From: Nereocystis luetkeana
Taxonomy: Eukaryota > Sar > Phaeophyceae > Laminariales > Laminariaceae
DNA: 64,000 bases
Direction: 5' to 3'
Assembly: GCA_031213475.1 (NCBI GenBank)
Contig: JARUPZ010000002.1
Location: 6,023,049 to 6,087,048 of the forward strand
The translations under genes and the position numbers were made by a program. Positions 1 through 11,266 of this stretch are shown here, piece by piece (position 1 is the stretch's first letter; every line of letters begins with the position of its first letter). A model generated the notes under the pieces. It saw nothing but the letters and a program-made list of their open reading frames with translations. It ran no database searches and had not been told where the DNA came from.

Positions 1-105
1 TAGATGCTGCCCCGCTTCTTGCCACATCCTGATGCTCCGCTTCGCGGAATCTGCGGTCATGGTGCGCGCTACGATGCTCACAGCGTGCTCCATTCCACCC
101 AAAGG
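1..105 (-). pseudogene. Element F Gag-like ORF, fragment left of LTR-B insertion
   Basis: This stretch aligns by eye with 14660-14760 and 31640-31715, where it lies inside the Gag-like ORF of element F, just upstream of its conserved central domain. The homology stops at the start of the LTR at 106 and resumes on the far side of that element at 7262, so the two pieces are one F copy split by insertion. Only part of the ORF is inside the window and its frame is not intact. Confidence 0.6.
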
Positions 106-646
106 TGTTACAGCTGCCTCCTCCTGTGTAACGCTATCGGCTCGGTCTCACCTCGATAGCCAGCTGTTGTCGTTCGTTGAGAGAGTCCTTCTGGGGATTT
201 CCTCCTTTCCTCGGTCCTGAATCCTCTCTGGCCACGGGGTGGCCAGACGCCACGCGGGTTGAGTGTTGGTATTACTCAGCAGGTGCGACGCGTGGTTAAC
301 AGACAGGCACGTGATAGGCGATAATCATGCACGGTGTGTGAACAGGATATGGTTTGACTTGTTTCTTTCGTTCTTTGGTGGGATTGACTAACCCCAGGTA
401 GGGCCAGAGAGCACCCGTATCGACCATTACAGCCGATACGGGGTTTCCATGACCCAGACAATGGCCTCCCCCGCCGGGGACACTCCATTGTATACCTACA
501 TCGATATGACAGCGAGCCATCCTACGGCTTTATCGCTGCCTTACACGATGCACCCTCCGTGCGTCACTGGTCAGGTCAGTCAACGTACATCACAGAATAC
601 CCTGTCGCCCACCTGGGCGACTCCTGAAGCCCGTAGCGCTGCAACA
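106..646 (-). repeat. LTR-B, 3' LTR of the minus-strand element
   Basis: This 541-bp direct repeat is nearly identical to 6721-7261; visible differences are near 131, 277 and 457. It starts TGTTACAGCTGCC and ends GCTGCAACA on the plus strand, giving short inverted termini. It is the 3' LTR because the polypurine tract abuts its right edge on the minus strand. Related copies lie at 26107-26815 and 47588-48129. Confidence 0.9.
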
Positions 647-658
647 CCCCCCCTGCCC
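647..658 (-). promoter_or_regulatory. Polypurine tract of LTR-B
   Basis: On the minus strand this reads GGGCAGGGGGGG directly before the LTR start TGTTGCAG. The same tract precedes the LTRs at 17647, 26107 and, on the minus strand, 28233 and 49133. It is the expected plus-strand priming site of an LTR element. Confidence 0.7.
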
Positions 659-1302
659 GACGCATAACTATCGTCGGTGCACAGCGGGTATCCCGGCCAC
701 TACCCGGTAACAGCGTGGGCAACTCCTCCTCCATATCCCCGACGAACCGGCTGCCGCGTCCTTCCTTATCCATTCGACGATTAACGAGCTTCGGCCACGT
801 ACGGACATCCCCGATGCTCGTGACGCGGCTCCTACGCCTTCCGCTTTTCCTTCTGACGGTCGCTGCTGCTGTTTCGGCTTCTGCGGCGGCTGCAGTTGCT
901 GCTGCTGCTGATGACACAGTTGCTGCGCCTGATGCTGTTCCACCTCTTCCTCCTTCTCCTACTGGGCCGGCTGTTTGCGCTCCCTCCGCGGTGGCGGAGG
1001 TGGTGGACCTGATTGCCCCCCCGTCCTGCCGGTTCCCGTTGCCGTGCTCGGTTGCTGCTACTGCGGTTGCGCTCCTGCGTGGCACTCCTGCTACCGCGGT
1101 GGTGGCTGCTACGGCGGTCACGACTGCGACTGCGGCTCCGTGCATCTAACTTGAAAATGGTACGATGCTTTAGCATCCTTTGCCGCTTATGTAACGGGGT
1201 ACACACAAACCTACCCGACCCCTGATCCGGCGTCCTCTCATAGACGCTTGATAGCTCAGACCGGGCTGCTCGACGGAAGTGCTTCGCTACCCCCCGGTCC
1301 AA
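659..1302 (-). pseudogene. Low-complexity RS/Q-rich 3' reading frames of LTR-B
   Basis: Lying between the integrase tail and the polypurine tract, this stretch has overlapping open frames rich in Arg-Ser, Gln or Ala, depending on frame, because it is built on CAG/CGN triplets. A short tail near 650-760 (containing APTIVMRRAGGV) is recognisable in LTR-A elements too, and the frame runs through the polypurine tract into the LTR, ending at 576. A related copy on the plus strand is at 25436-26093. I see no known domain. It may be a degraded extra ORF or non-coding triplet-repeat sequence. Confidence 0.35.
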
Positions 1303-1530
1303 TGCTCGTGCGCCCGATTCGCGTGAATGCCTTCCCTTCCGCGTTTGCTGGCCGCCTCCTTGATCAAGACCCTGTTAACCCCCAGCGTCTGCTCACCCGA
1401 GGAACTCCTCTGAGTTGCCGCGTCGTCCCGCGCTCTTCTGGGGCTCTTTTTCCCCTGCTGTCTCTTGAGTATCCCTCTCAGCCTCCAGAACATCTGCTGC
1501 CTCTCCGCCACGAAATTGGACGAATTCGAG
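1287..1530 (-). pseudogene. Ty3/gypsy integrase C-terminal tail (fragment)
   Basis: The minus-strand frame carries VLIKEAASK followed by AHEHWTGG, matching the region after the catalytic core of Ty3/gypsy integrases, where a basic stretch leads into a small beta-barrel and a conserved HWTGP-like motif. An Arg/Lys-rich segment precedes it, as is usual. The integrase core and zinc-binding domain are absent; upstream sequence is minisatellite. A second copy at 20311-20796 preserves more of the N-terminal side. It marks the LTR-B family as gypsy-derived. Confidence 0.6.
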
Positions 1531-1669
1531 CCTCATGTGGTTCGGCCGCTCATGGAAGATCTTGAGTTTGGCTGCCAATACCCCAACACCAGCTATGCAA
1601 TCGAGGATTTCGTCGAAACTCATCTTTGCAGCTCTGTGTGAAACTTCGCTCGGGAACGTTTGGTGAACC

Positions 1670-2500
1670 CCTAGTGTGGTCTTTTGAAGATACTGACGTT
1701 TGACTCCAAGAAAGTAAGTCGTTTGAAGGTTCAGACGTTCACGCCACCCCCTCAAGTACTGACGTGACTCCGAGTAAGCAGATCGTTTGAGGGCCCTGAC
1801 ATTCACGCCACGTTAGAAGGTACTGACGTGACTCCGAGTAAGTAAGTCGTCGGAAGGCACTGACGTTCACGCCACGTTTGAAGGTACTGACATGACTCCG
1901 AGTAAGTAAGTCGTTTGAGGGCACTGACGTTCACGCCACCTTCACTGACGTGCCTCCGAGTAAGTAAGTCGTTTGAAGGCACTGACGTTCACGCCACGTT
2001 TGAAGGTACTGACATGACTCCGAGTAAGTAAGTCGTTTGAGGGCACTGACGTTCACGCCACCTTCACTGACGTGCCTCCGAGTAAGTAAGTCGTTTGAAG
2101 GCACTGACGTTCACGCCACGTTTGAAGGTACTGACGTGACTCCGAGTAAGTAAGTCGTTTGAAGGTACTGACGTGCACGCCTCGTTTGAAGGTACTGACA
2201 TGGCTCCGAGTAAGTAAGTCGTTTCAAGGCACTGACGTTCACGCCACCTTCACGCCAACCCCCCAAGTACTGACGTGACTCCGCGTAAGTAAGCCGTTTG
2301 AAGGCACGGCCGTTCACGCCACGTTTGAAGGTACTGACATGACTCCGAGTAAGTAAGTCGTTTGAAGGCACTGACGTGCCTCCGAGTAAGTAAGTCGTTT
2401 GAAGGTACTGACGTGCACGCCACGTTTGAAGGTACTGACATGACTCCGAGTAAGTAAGTCGTTTGAAGGCACTGACGTTCACGCCACCTTCACGCCACCC
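1670..2500. repeat. Minisatellite with GAGTAAGTAAGTCGTTTGAA core
   Basis: About 17 degenerate units share the core GAGTAAGTAAGTCGTTTGAA followed by CACTGACGTTCACGCCAC. Units are of mixed length, roughly 30 to 65 bp, with local higher-order duplication (for example around 1930-2110). Shorter versions occur at 19841-20220 (opposite strand), 29940-30320, 41995-42200 and 55740-56140, always at the same place in the LTR-A/LTR-B internal region. Open frames across it are by-products of the repeats. Confidence 0.85.
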
Positions 2501-3340
2501 CCCCAGTCCGAACAGTGTCCACTGGTGAGACCCTTTCGTTCTAAAACTCAAACACCCCCCCAGCACGGAAACTACCTACTGCTTATTGGCATCCCAATCC
2601 CACCTTTCGCTTCGTGTCTCCAACACTGGGCCACTAATCTTGGAGAGTCAAATAGGAAGGTATCCTGCTCGGTTACACCATGCCTACATCATGTTTTCCA
2701 GCATCAGTCATGCAATTTAGAATTCCTACAACCGTTCTTCTCCGATCAGGCGGATCGCTCGATGCTTGGAGACGGACGACACAACAGGTGCGTGGTACAC
2801 CCAACCACTTCACGATCGCGTTCGCAAATGAGGGGAACCTTTAGTTTGGGCATTGGGCATATGTGGCCTCGCCTAGATAGAACTGCCCTCCCCATGCGGG
2901 GACGAAGCACTTGAAAATTAGGGTCAACCCTATGTACATGTACAGGAGTGCAGTACTCAAACGGTGAAGATGCCCAATCGTCATTGGGAACCATGTCAGA
3001 TACTTGAACAAAGTCAAGCTCGTTTGATTCTCCGTTCACTGCGTCAGCAGCTAAGACGGCGCGTGAGTATGCGCGCTGGGGAGGGGCTTTGTTTTCCTAT
3101 CGGAAACTACCAGGTTTTCTCTCCTCAGTTTGATTTGCATTGTGTATCTCGTACCCACTGCTTAGGATGCATGTATTTGCTCTGGAAGAGCAGACACCCT
3201 TGCTACAGGCAAAGCGCTCCGGGGAGAGGCCAGCGCTCCGAGGTCCTTTCAGCACGAATGTAAAACAAACGCCTGTTTTCACGGTTTTCAAATATTCGTG
3301 CATGATACTCTCAAGTAACTGTTCACGCATCCCCCAGTAA
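2501..3340 (-). repeat. Shared non-coding core, segment C
   Basis: This stretch contains no convincing gene. It matches, in the same order, 56150-57830 in the LTR-A element and, in reverse, 18964-19840 and 40330-41500. Short open frames recur between copies but are broken at different places and match no family known to me. It belongs to the long non-coding interior shared by LTR-A and LTR-B. Confidence 0.7.
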
Positions 3341-6000
3341 TCGGGCGCTGTGATCACGGGATTGCAACTATTTATGTGTGTGATCCCCGATTCTGTGACA
3401 CAAACTGCTTTGTCGACATCCTGGTAGTCGATAATCTAGTGCCGGGTGGTTTGTAACTACCAGTACTAATATGCCCGGTGCCACTAGGTTGATAGGGTTA
3501 TTTATTCGTTGGTGTCGCACTGCTATCTCTCTCTGCTCTTGGACGGAATGCGTGCGTCGTGCCTGCCGTATCCAGTGTGATGTGATACCAGCTCGGTATG
3601 CTGAATGAAGATAATATACATACTTTACAGCAGTCGGGATGAATAAGGTAATGCGGCCGTATGTGTTCGACTCGTACTCTGCACGTATTGTGTATGTGTT
3701 CTTCGCCTTAAACCATTCTTTCTACCCGTCGACATCCAGCACAACCAGTGTCCGTGCCTTTTATTTGATCCTAGAGAGAGATTTTTCCTGTGGTTACAAA
3801 CTACACCACAGTCATCACCATATACGTGGATTTCTCGAAAGTTCCATGTTTGCCAGCCGACAATGCACGTTGTTGTCCAGGGGTTCATCGTTCTAAAGGG
3901 TGGTTATGTACGCCCAAACAGCGTAAGGCTCGACATTGTTAGTTTCCGTTATCACTTAACCGAGCAAACGGTCCACGAGAGCATGCGTGTATTAGTACGT
4001 ACGGCACCTATGGCTTGTATCGACACCTGTCGGTTGCATTTGGTTTTGAAGACATTATGTGGTCAATCGCATGCAGACATTTATTAACGAACATGCATGT
4101 GTGTGCGATCATGAAAAACGAGCGAACATACGAGCACGAGCAACAGGCAAACGGAGCACGAGCAACGAGTATGCCTGCATGCATTGACCAGACAAGTATC
4201 TTCAAAGCCTTACGAAACAACAGGCAGAGCACCATCGGCAGCGTGAATACATAACAGTATACCAGGTATCACACGAATCACCGTCCTACAAGGCAGGCAA
4301 CACCGAAAACATGTGGATATATGCATATACCGAGTATCCCATAACATAGTATGCAAGATGGAACGTGGGATTATAGAAAGAACACGATCACCTCATATCA
4401 CAGTTTTGCAAACATTCCCGTCGCCTGGGTTGTCCGTTCTTATTTCTTATAATTGACGGACTAATTATGTGCGCGGAAGCTAGAACATAGTATGCAAAAT
4501 AGAACTTGGGATTATACAAAGAGCACGATCACCTCATATCACAGTATTGCAAACATTCCAATCGCCTGGGTTGTCCGTTCTTCTTTCTTATAATTGACGG
4601 ACTAATTATGTGCGCGAAAGCTAATGAGTATGGTTGTTTCCTATGGCCACGTACCGGGTCAAAAGACCAGGGAAAGCCAATGAAATGCCAACGTACCGGG
4701 TGAGAAGACCCGAACGGGTGAAACAAGTGGAATTCCAGCGTATCGGGTACTTGGAGACCATAACAACCCGCTATGACTCTCGTTGTGTGCCCTCAGTTGT
4801 TTCAACATAGCTTTCATCTACCCCCGAATAGTAACATGCCGTACACTGCACAGCTGAACGGCTTCCCAACAACATTACTTTGCTCCGGTAGTAGGGGACA
4901 CTCATCCCGTACGTGTGTAGGGATGTGTGGGGCCAAAGTTAAACGTCTCCACGCTTGTGAAAGCAAGAGGAGCGATGGACCCAAGGATCTAGAGAGCTTT
5001 TGCCCGTGCGACCTTCAGTCCCATGAACGGTTATATTGATAATGGTATGAATACTGTATATACTGTGGATACATCCTCCACGTATGATATGTGGCCTTCG
5101 ACTAAAACTCGTAATTTCTACCCAGCTTCATCACCGTAGTATGCCCCGTATGAATCCCAGATACCTGGTACTCGTGTGCATACGGTGTGTGTGGTACATC
5201 CTGATATATATGTCGCTTTTCAACGCGTTATCATGACTCGAAAAGATGGGCAGAGAGATGTACGAAATGATCCCTAAGGATTTTGCCATACGGCCTACCA
5301 GGTACCTGGTACAGTTTTACGGGAGTGTGTAGTATTATATATAGCCCATAAACGCCCTTTATTGATGTTGTCAAAAGCATACATACTGCGAGCCACCCTC
5401 CCCGTATGCTTAACCGTGTATGAAGAGCTCACCCTGTTCGGGGTAGAAAAAATAAAAAAAAGACTGCAGGTACAGAGTAGAGCAGTAGTAGTAGGAGTAT
5501 GGTTTCCTATCTTTTTTCCACATTACATGTACTATCGTTAATATTCATATTCTTAGTCGTGTACGCACGGTAATGCAACTCGTCGTATAATTTACCCTGG
5601 TATACCACCTTCTCATCTTTTTGAGCATCGTGTGAAACTGCGTACCAGGTAGTGTATAGACTACTGATGGTATTGTAGACGGGGATACGGCTTTTCTGTG
5701 TAATTTTCAAGTTGAGGCGCCTTTGCTCCAGGCAGCTATTACTCAGTGCTCGGGGCATGGTAGGTTATCGGTTCCTGCGTACAACAACTTCAAACTTAGA
5801 ACCATCTACGGAAAGCGCTCCTCCCGCAACGATATTCAAAAGTACTCCCTGTTTCGATACCAGCAGCGAGGTATACTTCAACAAACAGCAGTTACATGTG
5901 ACATGTGACCACGAAAATACTGCTGTCGCTCAGGTTGGGCTGATTATTAGAGTCGTACGCATACGTATTGCCATGGTAGTGTAAATGAATACAGCCGACC
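3341..6000 (-). repeat. Shared non-coding core, segment E
   Basis: No gene is supported here. The sequence is AT-richer and corresponds to 42841-44880 and 58980-62880, where it also lies on the 5' side of an LTR-A element. All frames are closed within about 100 codons. Its position next to the 5' leader and the primer site in each copy suggests the 5' half of the element interior. Confidence 0.65.
4344..4625. repeat. 141-bp tandem duplication in segment E
   Basis: Two consecutive copies begin ACATAGTATGCAA at 4344 and 4485 and extend through TTGACGGACTAATTATGTGC. They differ at scattered bases. The duplication is not visible in the other copies of segment E, so it is specific to this copy or its lineage. 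Confidence 0.8.
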
Positions 6001-6707
6001 CCCCCCATTTTTTTCCTCGAGGAGTACCGCACAGCAAGAAAAAAAACGGCCGCACCAAAAAACACAGACGAGATGTGCGGGGCCGAAAACAAAAAAAATC
6101 GAGAGTGACGCCTGAGGCGGAGAACGGCCGCAAAAAAACGAGAGTTACACCTGAGGCGAAGGCCGGCCGCAAACAATCGTCAAGGCGTGCGCGGGAACAA
6201 AAACCAAATCGAGGGTCAGGACGGAGAGATTTGTGGCCTTCTTTTTTTCTGGTGCTGCCTTATCGCGAGTATGCGATGGTGGCTACCTGCCGTGACTACT
6301 GTTTCCTGATACGTTATGCATGGTCACTGCTATAAACAGCAGTAGTGCTACCCGAATATATGTACTCTATCGTAGTTTCTACGTGTATCCCTCGCCGCTG
6401 GTGCCCATCAGACTCCATCATCCCGGACAGAACTCGGGGCTCGATACTTGGCCACCCATCAGATTCCATCCCGGAAAAGCTCGGGCAGAGACACTGATCC
6501 CACCCAGGGAAAACTCGGGCCCCGATGTTTGGGCCTCATTCCGCCCAGGAAGACTCTCGGGCCCAGTTATTCGGGCCCTCGTTCCGCCCGGGAGAAAACT
6601 CGGGCCCAGCTGCTCGGGGCCGAACAAATTCCCTGGGTACCGATCTCTCGTGTCCCCGCCAGAGCTCATGACCTTGCGCTCCAATCTCCCCCTCTCTCTG
6701 TCATCGG
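6001..6707 (-). repeat. LTR-B 5' leader with GGGCCCGAG repeats
   Basis: This stretch separates the core from the primer site and holds no gene. Its outer half (6410-6680) has several imperfect copies of a GC-rich unit around GGGCCCGAG, also present at 48160-48440. Its inner half (6030-6250) has a few units of an A-tract/CGGCCGC repeat that is greatly expanded at 63500-64000. Presumably untranslated leader or packaging region. Confidence 0.6.
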
Positions 6708-6720
6708 CCTGGGTTCATCA
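6708..6720 (-). promoter_or_regulatory. Candidate primer-binding site of LTR-B
   Basis: On the minus strand the LTR end CTGTAACA is followed immediately by TGATGAACCCAGG. The same sequence follows the LTR-A 5' LTRs at 62892 and 44888, and TGGTGAACCCAGG follows the LTR-B at 48129. Position and conservation fit a tRNA primer site; the matching tRNA is not identified. Confidence 0.55.
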
Positions 6721-7261
6721 TGTTACAGCTGCCTCCTCCTGTGTACCGCTATCGGCTCGGTCTCACCTCGATAGCCAGCTGTTGTCGTTCGTTGAGAGAG
6801 TCCTTCTGGGGATTTCCTCCTTTCCTCGGTCCTGAATCCTCTCTGGCCACGGGGTGGCCAGACGCCACGCGGGTTGAGTGTTGGTATTGCTCAGCAGGTG
6901 CGACGCGTGGTTAACAGACAGGCACGTGATAGGCGATAATCATGCACGGTGTGTGAACAGGATATGGTTTGACTTGTTTCTTTCGTTCTTTGGTGGGATT
7001 GACTAACCCCAGGTAGGGCCAGAGAGCACCCGTATCGACCATTACAGCCGATACAGGGTTTCCATGACCCAGACAATGGCCTCCCCCGCCGGGGACACTC
7101 CATTGTATACCTACATCGATATGACAGCGAGCCATCCTACGGCTTTATCGCTGCCTTACACGATGCACCCTCCGTGCGTCACTGGTCAGGTCAGTCAACG
7201 TACATCACAGAATACCCTGTCGCCCACCTGGGCGACTCCTGAAGCCCGTAGCGCTGCAACA
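6721..7261 (-). repeat. LTR-B, 5' LTR of the minus-strand element
   Basis: Direct-repeat partner of 106-646, of identical length. The boundary to flanking F sequence is sharp at 7261/7262, and AAGG follows as the target duplication. Confidence 0.9.
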
Positions 7262-7312
7262 AAGGCTCACCGCTCCGCTCCATGGCTGCACCGCTGATCC
7301 TCCCGGCCATCA
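7262..7312 (-). pseudogene. Element F Gag-like ORF, fragment right of LTR-B insertion
   Basis: After the target duplication the sequence continues the F Gag-like ORF exactly where it stopped at 105 (compare 31724-31775). Homology ends near 7312, where unrelated sequence starts. Confidence 0.55.
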
Positions 7313-8782
7313 TTTTTACGGGTGCATTTTTGTGCTTATCGAACACAAAAAACAGCGCGACATCGACCAGCAATACACAACATCCCCGCTAAAAGCTGAC
7401 GCCTCCACCCACCGTAGAAATACTTGATTTCGGTGTATAAAATTCCGTAATATTAGAGTGGCTACGCATGATATTTTTGTGTATCGGGGATTTCCGTCGG
7501 AAAGATGATCATAATCGAAAGCCTTCCGGCATGCGCATAATCGGAGACGAATAAATAGCTAAATATTGGATTCTTATGTTTAAAAAAAAACACTTACAGC
7601 AGCGGGAGCACTTTTGCAGTACCCAAGGAGCAGAACATAAGTCGTGCAAGGAGCAGTGCCTACCTATAGCAGCAGCAGCAGCAACAACAAGCTGCAGAGT
7701 CAGTAAGCAGCACAGCAAGCATCAACAGACAACAATGCGATCAAACTTGCGCTCGTGGACACTCGCTGTGCAAGCAACGCCGCCACAACGAGAAGAGCGC
7801 CCTCCTTCTTCTTCGTTGTCCTCTCTGCCTGAAAAGGGGTAGTATTGCGGCGAAGATCAGGAGCGTGGCGGCAAGGATGCGCGCGTTTGCAGCTGCAGCA
7901 GCAGCAACAGTAGCAGCAGCCACGAGCAGCAGCAAGCAGCAGCAAGCAGCAGCAAGCAGCAGCAAGCAGCGCCTGCAACAGCCCTTGCAGCAGCGCTTGC
8001 TTGAGGCGACTCTTTCTTGGCAGCAGCGCTTGCTTGCAGCCACGCCTGCTCGCAGCAGCGCTTGCTTGTGCAACAGCGCTCGCTTCCAGCAACCCTTGTT
8101 TGCAGCACCGCTTGCTTACCGCAGTGCTTGCTTGCCGCAGCGCTTACAGCAACAGCACTGCACAGCCAGCTGCACACCTACTGGCAGCAGCAGCAGCACA
8201 CTATATGCTGTAGTAGCAGTAGTCCGTGACGTGCATCAGCAGCTGCAGCAACACCTATCTGCTGCAGCAGCAAGCAGCAGAGCAGGGATGCAGCAGCAGC
8301 GGCAGCAAATCTCGCGAAACCCCGCCGGTATCAGATATGGTCCCAGGTCACGCTCGGGGCAAGCCTGGCCACTCCAAAGCGTCCGGAAAGTTTTCGGCCA
8401 ACAGAATGCAGCGGTCAAATCTCATATCTTACAAATATGACTCTATTAATAGTAAAATGTACTATCCAAAAATGCGTAACTTCGTCATTTTTATGCAAAT
8501 TTGATTACGATTTTTGATTAGTCGTCGGTAACGGGGGAATAAATAGATGAGCAAAATTCGTAATACTTTTCATTTTGCGCAGACACCCTATTCGGGAGCA
8601 TAGCGCGGGAGATCGCGCATGAATGTTGAAGTGAAAGTTCGGGTACGTCTCCAGACCTAATACCGTTAAATGATGCAAAGGTGTATTTTTGCTTCGAAAA
8701 AAAACAAAGGTGAAATCGTCGAAAAACCGGCTGTGTTGGGGGTATTTCAAAGTAATGTAGAAAAATCTCGACATCATGAGTC
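7313..8782. other. Unassigned stretch with a CAG/GCA-rich block
   Basis: 7313-7660 and 8331-8782 show no recognisable gene or repeat. Between them, 7660-8330 is dominated by GCAGCA runs and a degenerate unit around GCAGCGCTTGCTTGCAGC. That block gives long open frames on both strands (Ala/Leu/Cys-rich on minus, Gln/Ser-rich on plus), as expected for triplet repeats, and is not evidence of a protein. Confidence 0.6.
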
Positions 8783-9031
8783 TGTGGTCGTCAGAGGACA
8801 TCCGGGGGACATCCCTGGGTTTCCTATGGAGATAGGGACCTTGGGGTATAACGGACATTGCGTCCTTGTGGCTGGGAAACATTGCCCACAGTGTCTCTCT
8901 CTTGTCTCTGATTTTGGTCTTCTAATAAACCTATGCATCTCTTACTTCGCGTCGACTAGGGTGGCTGACTCGCTCGAGTGGTACAGCTATATGCTGGTCT
9001 CGAGCTGAGCTTGGTCATCCGAGGCGTACCA
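8783..9031 (+). repeat. Element D 5' LTR
   Basis: Starts TGTGGTCGTCAG and contains TCTTCTAATAAAC, which includes an AATAAA polyadenylation-like signal. Its partner is 12686-12940. The sequence after it (TAATACTGCAG) is not a standard primer site. Confidence 0.7.
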
Positions 9032-9728
9032 TAATACTGCAGTATTCGAGGGTAGGCCGGTTGTCGCACGGGAAATTTTGAGTTTGAGGGTTGGGTGTAG
9101 GTATCTTTCGGTCAGGTATCGATCGTGTGGGCATATTGACGTCTTGGGTATTTGGTTTAGATATGTTCTTCGGGTCTTCTTCGGATTTTGGGTCTGTCAT
9201 CGGGTTGGGAATCTTCTACTTCGGTCAGGTGGTGTTCAAGGTTTCCGGATGGGTTTCGCGTAAATCTCTACGCTTCAGTGGGAGGAGCTAGTTTTGCTTG
9301 CTGCTACAAATTACAATATATTATATCTACATTAGTATAGCCAATATCACCTTCTTCGGGATCTTTGGCTACATTCGGGTGCGAGGTGTCTGTCATCGGG
9401 ACGAGTGGTGGACGGTCAGGGCGATCGACTGTTCGAGTGGAGCAGCAGCAGGCGGTTGGAGCAGCATCTGTGGTTGGAGCATCATTATTTTATACGAGTA
9501 CGAGGTACGAGTACACCAATCACCATTTTTTGTCCACGAGTACGAGGTACGAATACGGTAATATTTGTCAACAAAATATCTTTCGAAAGATACGAGTGGT
9601 TGGAAAATTATCTACAGGACCTTTCAGGTGAGAGGAACAATATCTTCGTGGGTTGGTGCACAAAGCGGTGAGGCTTTTTTTCCGTATCTTTCGCATTCAT
9701 TCGGAGTCCCAGCTCGGCGGACTAGGAT

Positions 9729-10591
9729 ATGGAACGCTGGCAAGGTTCGGTCGGTCGGTCGTTTGGTCCAGACCAAGGTCGAGGGGCTGGTGGTGCGTCA
9801 CGAGGTACTCATATGTACGAGCACGAGTCTGGAGCTTCATCGATTACTCGAACAGATTCAGAGGGTCGTCGTCTTTTCGGTGGAAATAATGCCGTTTCAA
9901 AACGTAACCGCGTAACACAATATTTCGACTACGAGTACGACGCGATTAGGACAGCCGTAGTACGTGGCCTTTCTTCCCGAAGCAGAAAACTACCCAAACT
10001 TATTGGTGGTCAGGCGGACGATATATGTTTGTTCCTCGATTCCCTTGTGAAGCTGGATGACTTGAGAGATTGTTACATTCGAGATATGATTCCAATATTT
10101 CTGCTGCAACCAAACGGCTATGCATGGCGGCAGGCTATACAGGGGATATCTCTCGTATTTCCGATGGCGACCTGCTGGACTGCCTGCATGCTAAGGCATA
10201 TCACAAGCGTAAGCTAGATGCTATCTCTGCGGAAGAATCGCTTTGCTCAATTGCTCGATCGGTTGATCCTGCGACTAACGCTGCTGATATGGCACGATTT
10301 GTTGAGACGCTATTTGACGATATGTGCAAGTTCGTTGACGAGGTTGGAATACGTGATTTTTTCATGGTTGGAGGAGATTTTCGAGGCGCCTGGAAATCAG
10401 CACCAGCACAACTTTTCACGAGGATATTCTTGGATGTGATATCACCTGAAGTCTTCAGGCAAGCTTACACTTCACAGTTGCTTGTGAACGATGAGTATAT
10501 TCTCAACGAATGGATTCATTTTTTATGTGGGAAAGAGAAGCAAACGAGTGGCCGAGAACACACCGGTTGCTGCTACATGCGTCTATGTTGA
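9729..10591 (+). pseudogene. Gag-like ORF of element D, frameshifted
   Basis: Frame one (9729-10217) begins with a Gly/Arg-rich stretch and continues into a charged helical region with DDICLFLDSLVKLDDL. Frame two (10070-10591) carries on with similar composition (MARFVETLFDDMCKF, EVFRQAYTSQLLVNDEYIL). The switch falls near 10100-10160 and suggests a single-base lesion in one original ORF. Position just inside the 5' LTR and the alpha-helical character suggest Gag. There is no zinc knuckle and no clear family match, so this is an inference. Confidence 0.4.
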
Positions 10592-10656
10592 CGAATTACC
10601 ATGATTAGTTTTATTCTGGGAGTCGAGGCTACCAGCAAACGTCTTCAGTAAGTAAT

Positions 10657-11266
10657 ATGTGTCCTTTCTTTCCATCAAGTGGGGGTGAAGTCAAGCAGGA
10701 CCGTGCTGGATATACAGGTCGACCTATTGAGCGTCAGGCCAGCCAAGGAGAGCAGGGAGTTGGAGGCGAGCGTTTTTATTCTAGGCGGTATATCTACCCT
10801 GCTTCCGCACGCGATGCTAGTTCCGGATCCGTGGGTCCTCCTGTGGGACGTTTCAAATCTCAGGGTTCCCGCCAACACCGGAATCCTAGTCCTTTGTGTG
10901 CTACCAGCGACAGTTTTGCTAGATCTGAATATTCTCATAGGTCAGGCGACACTCCAAGCGGTGCTGCTGTGTTGTATCCTTTCAGCAGAGACACGGGGCT
11001 GTGTTCGGCTGTTCCTTCAAATATCAACGTATCACCTTGACGACACCTAGTGCTACAATAATAGTAGAGGAGCGAGGGGCTTCAACAGCGACGACTAATA
11101 CTTCTGCCTTTCCCGACATTTCTACTGGTGGGAGCGTCTTTGTCTGCACTTCGGAGCCATCAGCATCGATCTTGTAGGGCTGGTTCTACCCACGGTTCAA
11201 TTAATGTCGTGCGTTGCATTACGGATCCATCTGATGTTTTTCCTTCCGCTGCACTGATATCTTTTT
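10657..11266 (+). other. Middle of element D, unidentified
   Basis: Two overlapping plus frames (10657-11040, 10679-11050) are open. The second contains DLNILIGQATLQ, loosely reminiscent of the late DLLIG-type motif of retropepsins, but no catalytic DSG/DTG is visible upstream. I do not assign a function. Confidence 0.25.

Larger units (their letters stand above)
106..7261 (-). mobile_element. Complete LTR-B retrotransposon, non-autonomous (LARD-like)
   Basis: Two 541-bp direct repeats (106-646 and 6721-7261) bound the element. Their ends are TGTTACAG and GCTGCAACA, and the 4-bp sequence AAGG flanks both sides (102-105, 7262-7265) as a target duplication. A G-rich polypurine tract beside the left copy and a primer-site-like sequence beside the right copy fix the orientation as minus. 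By eye the LTRs differ at about three positions, so insertion is recent. The interior of about 6 kb has only a Ty3/gypsy integrase tail and a low-complexity frame; no protease, reverse transcriptase or RNase H was seen. The rest is non-coding core shared with LTR-A elements. Mobilisation in trans is inferred. Confidence 0.85.

Noticed and set aside
5892-6335. Arg/Lys-rich and Phe/Arg-rich ORFs in the LTR-B leader
   Set aside because: Produced by the CGGCCGC/A-tract repeat, and broken differently in the copy at 63500-64000.
7700-8440. Long Ala/Leu/Cys- or Gln/Ser-rich ORFs on both strands
   Set aside because: They come from GCAGCA-rich repeats that are open in several frames; no domain or codon signal.
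10657-11050. Aspartic protease in element D
   Set aside because: DLNILIGQATLQ resembles a late retropepsin motif, but no DSG/DTG active site is visible.
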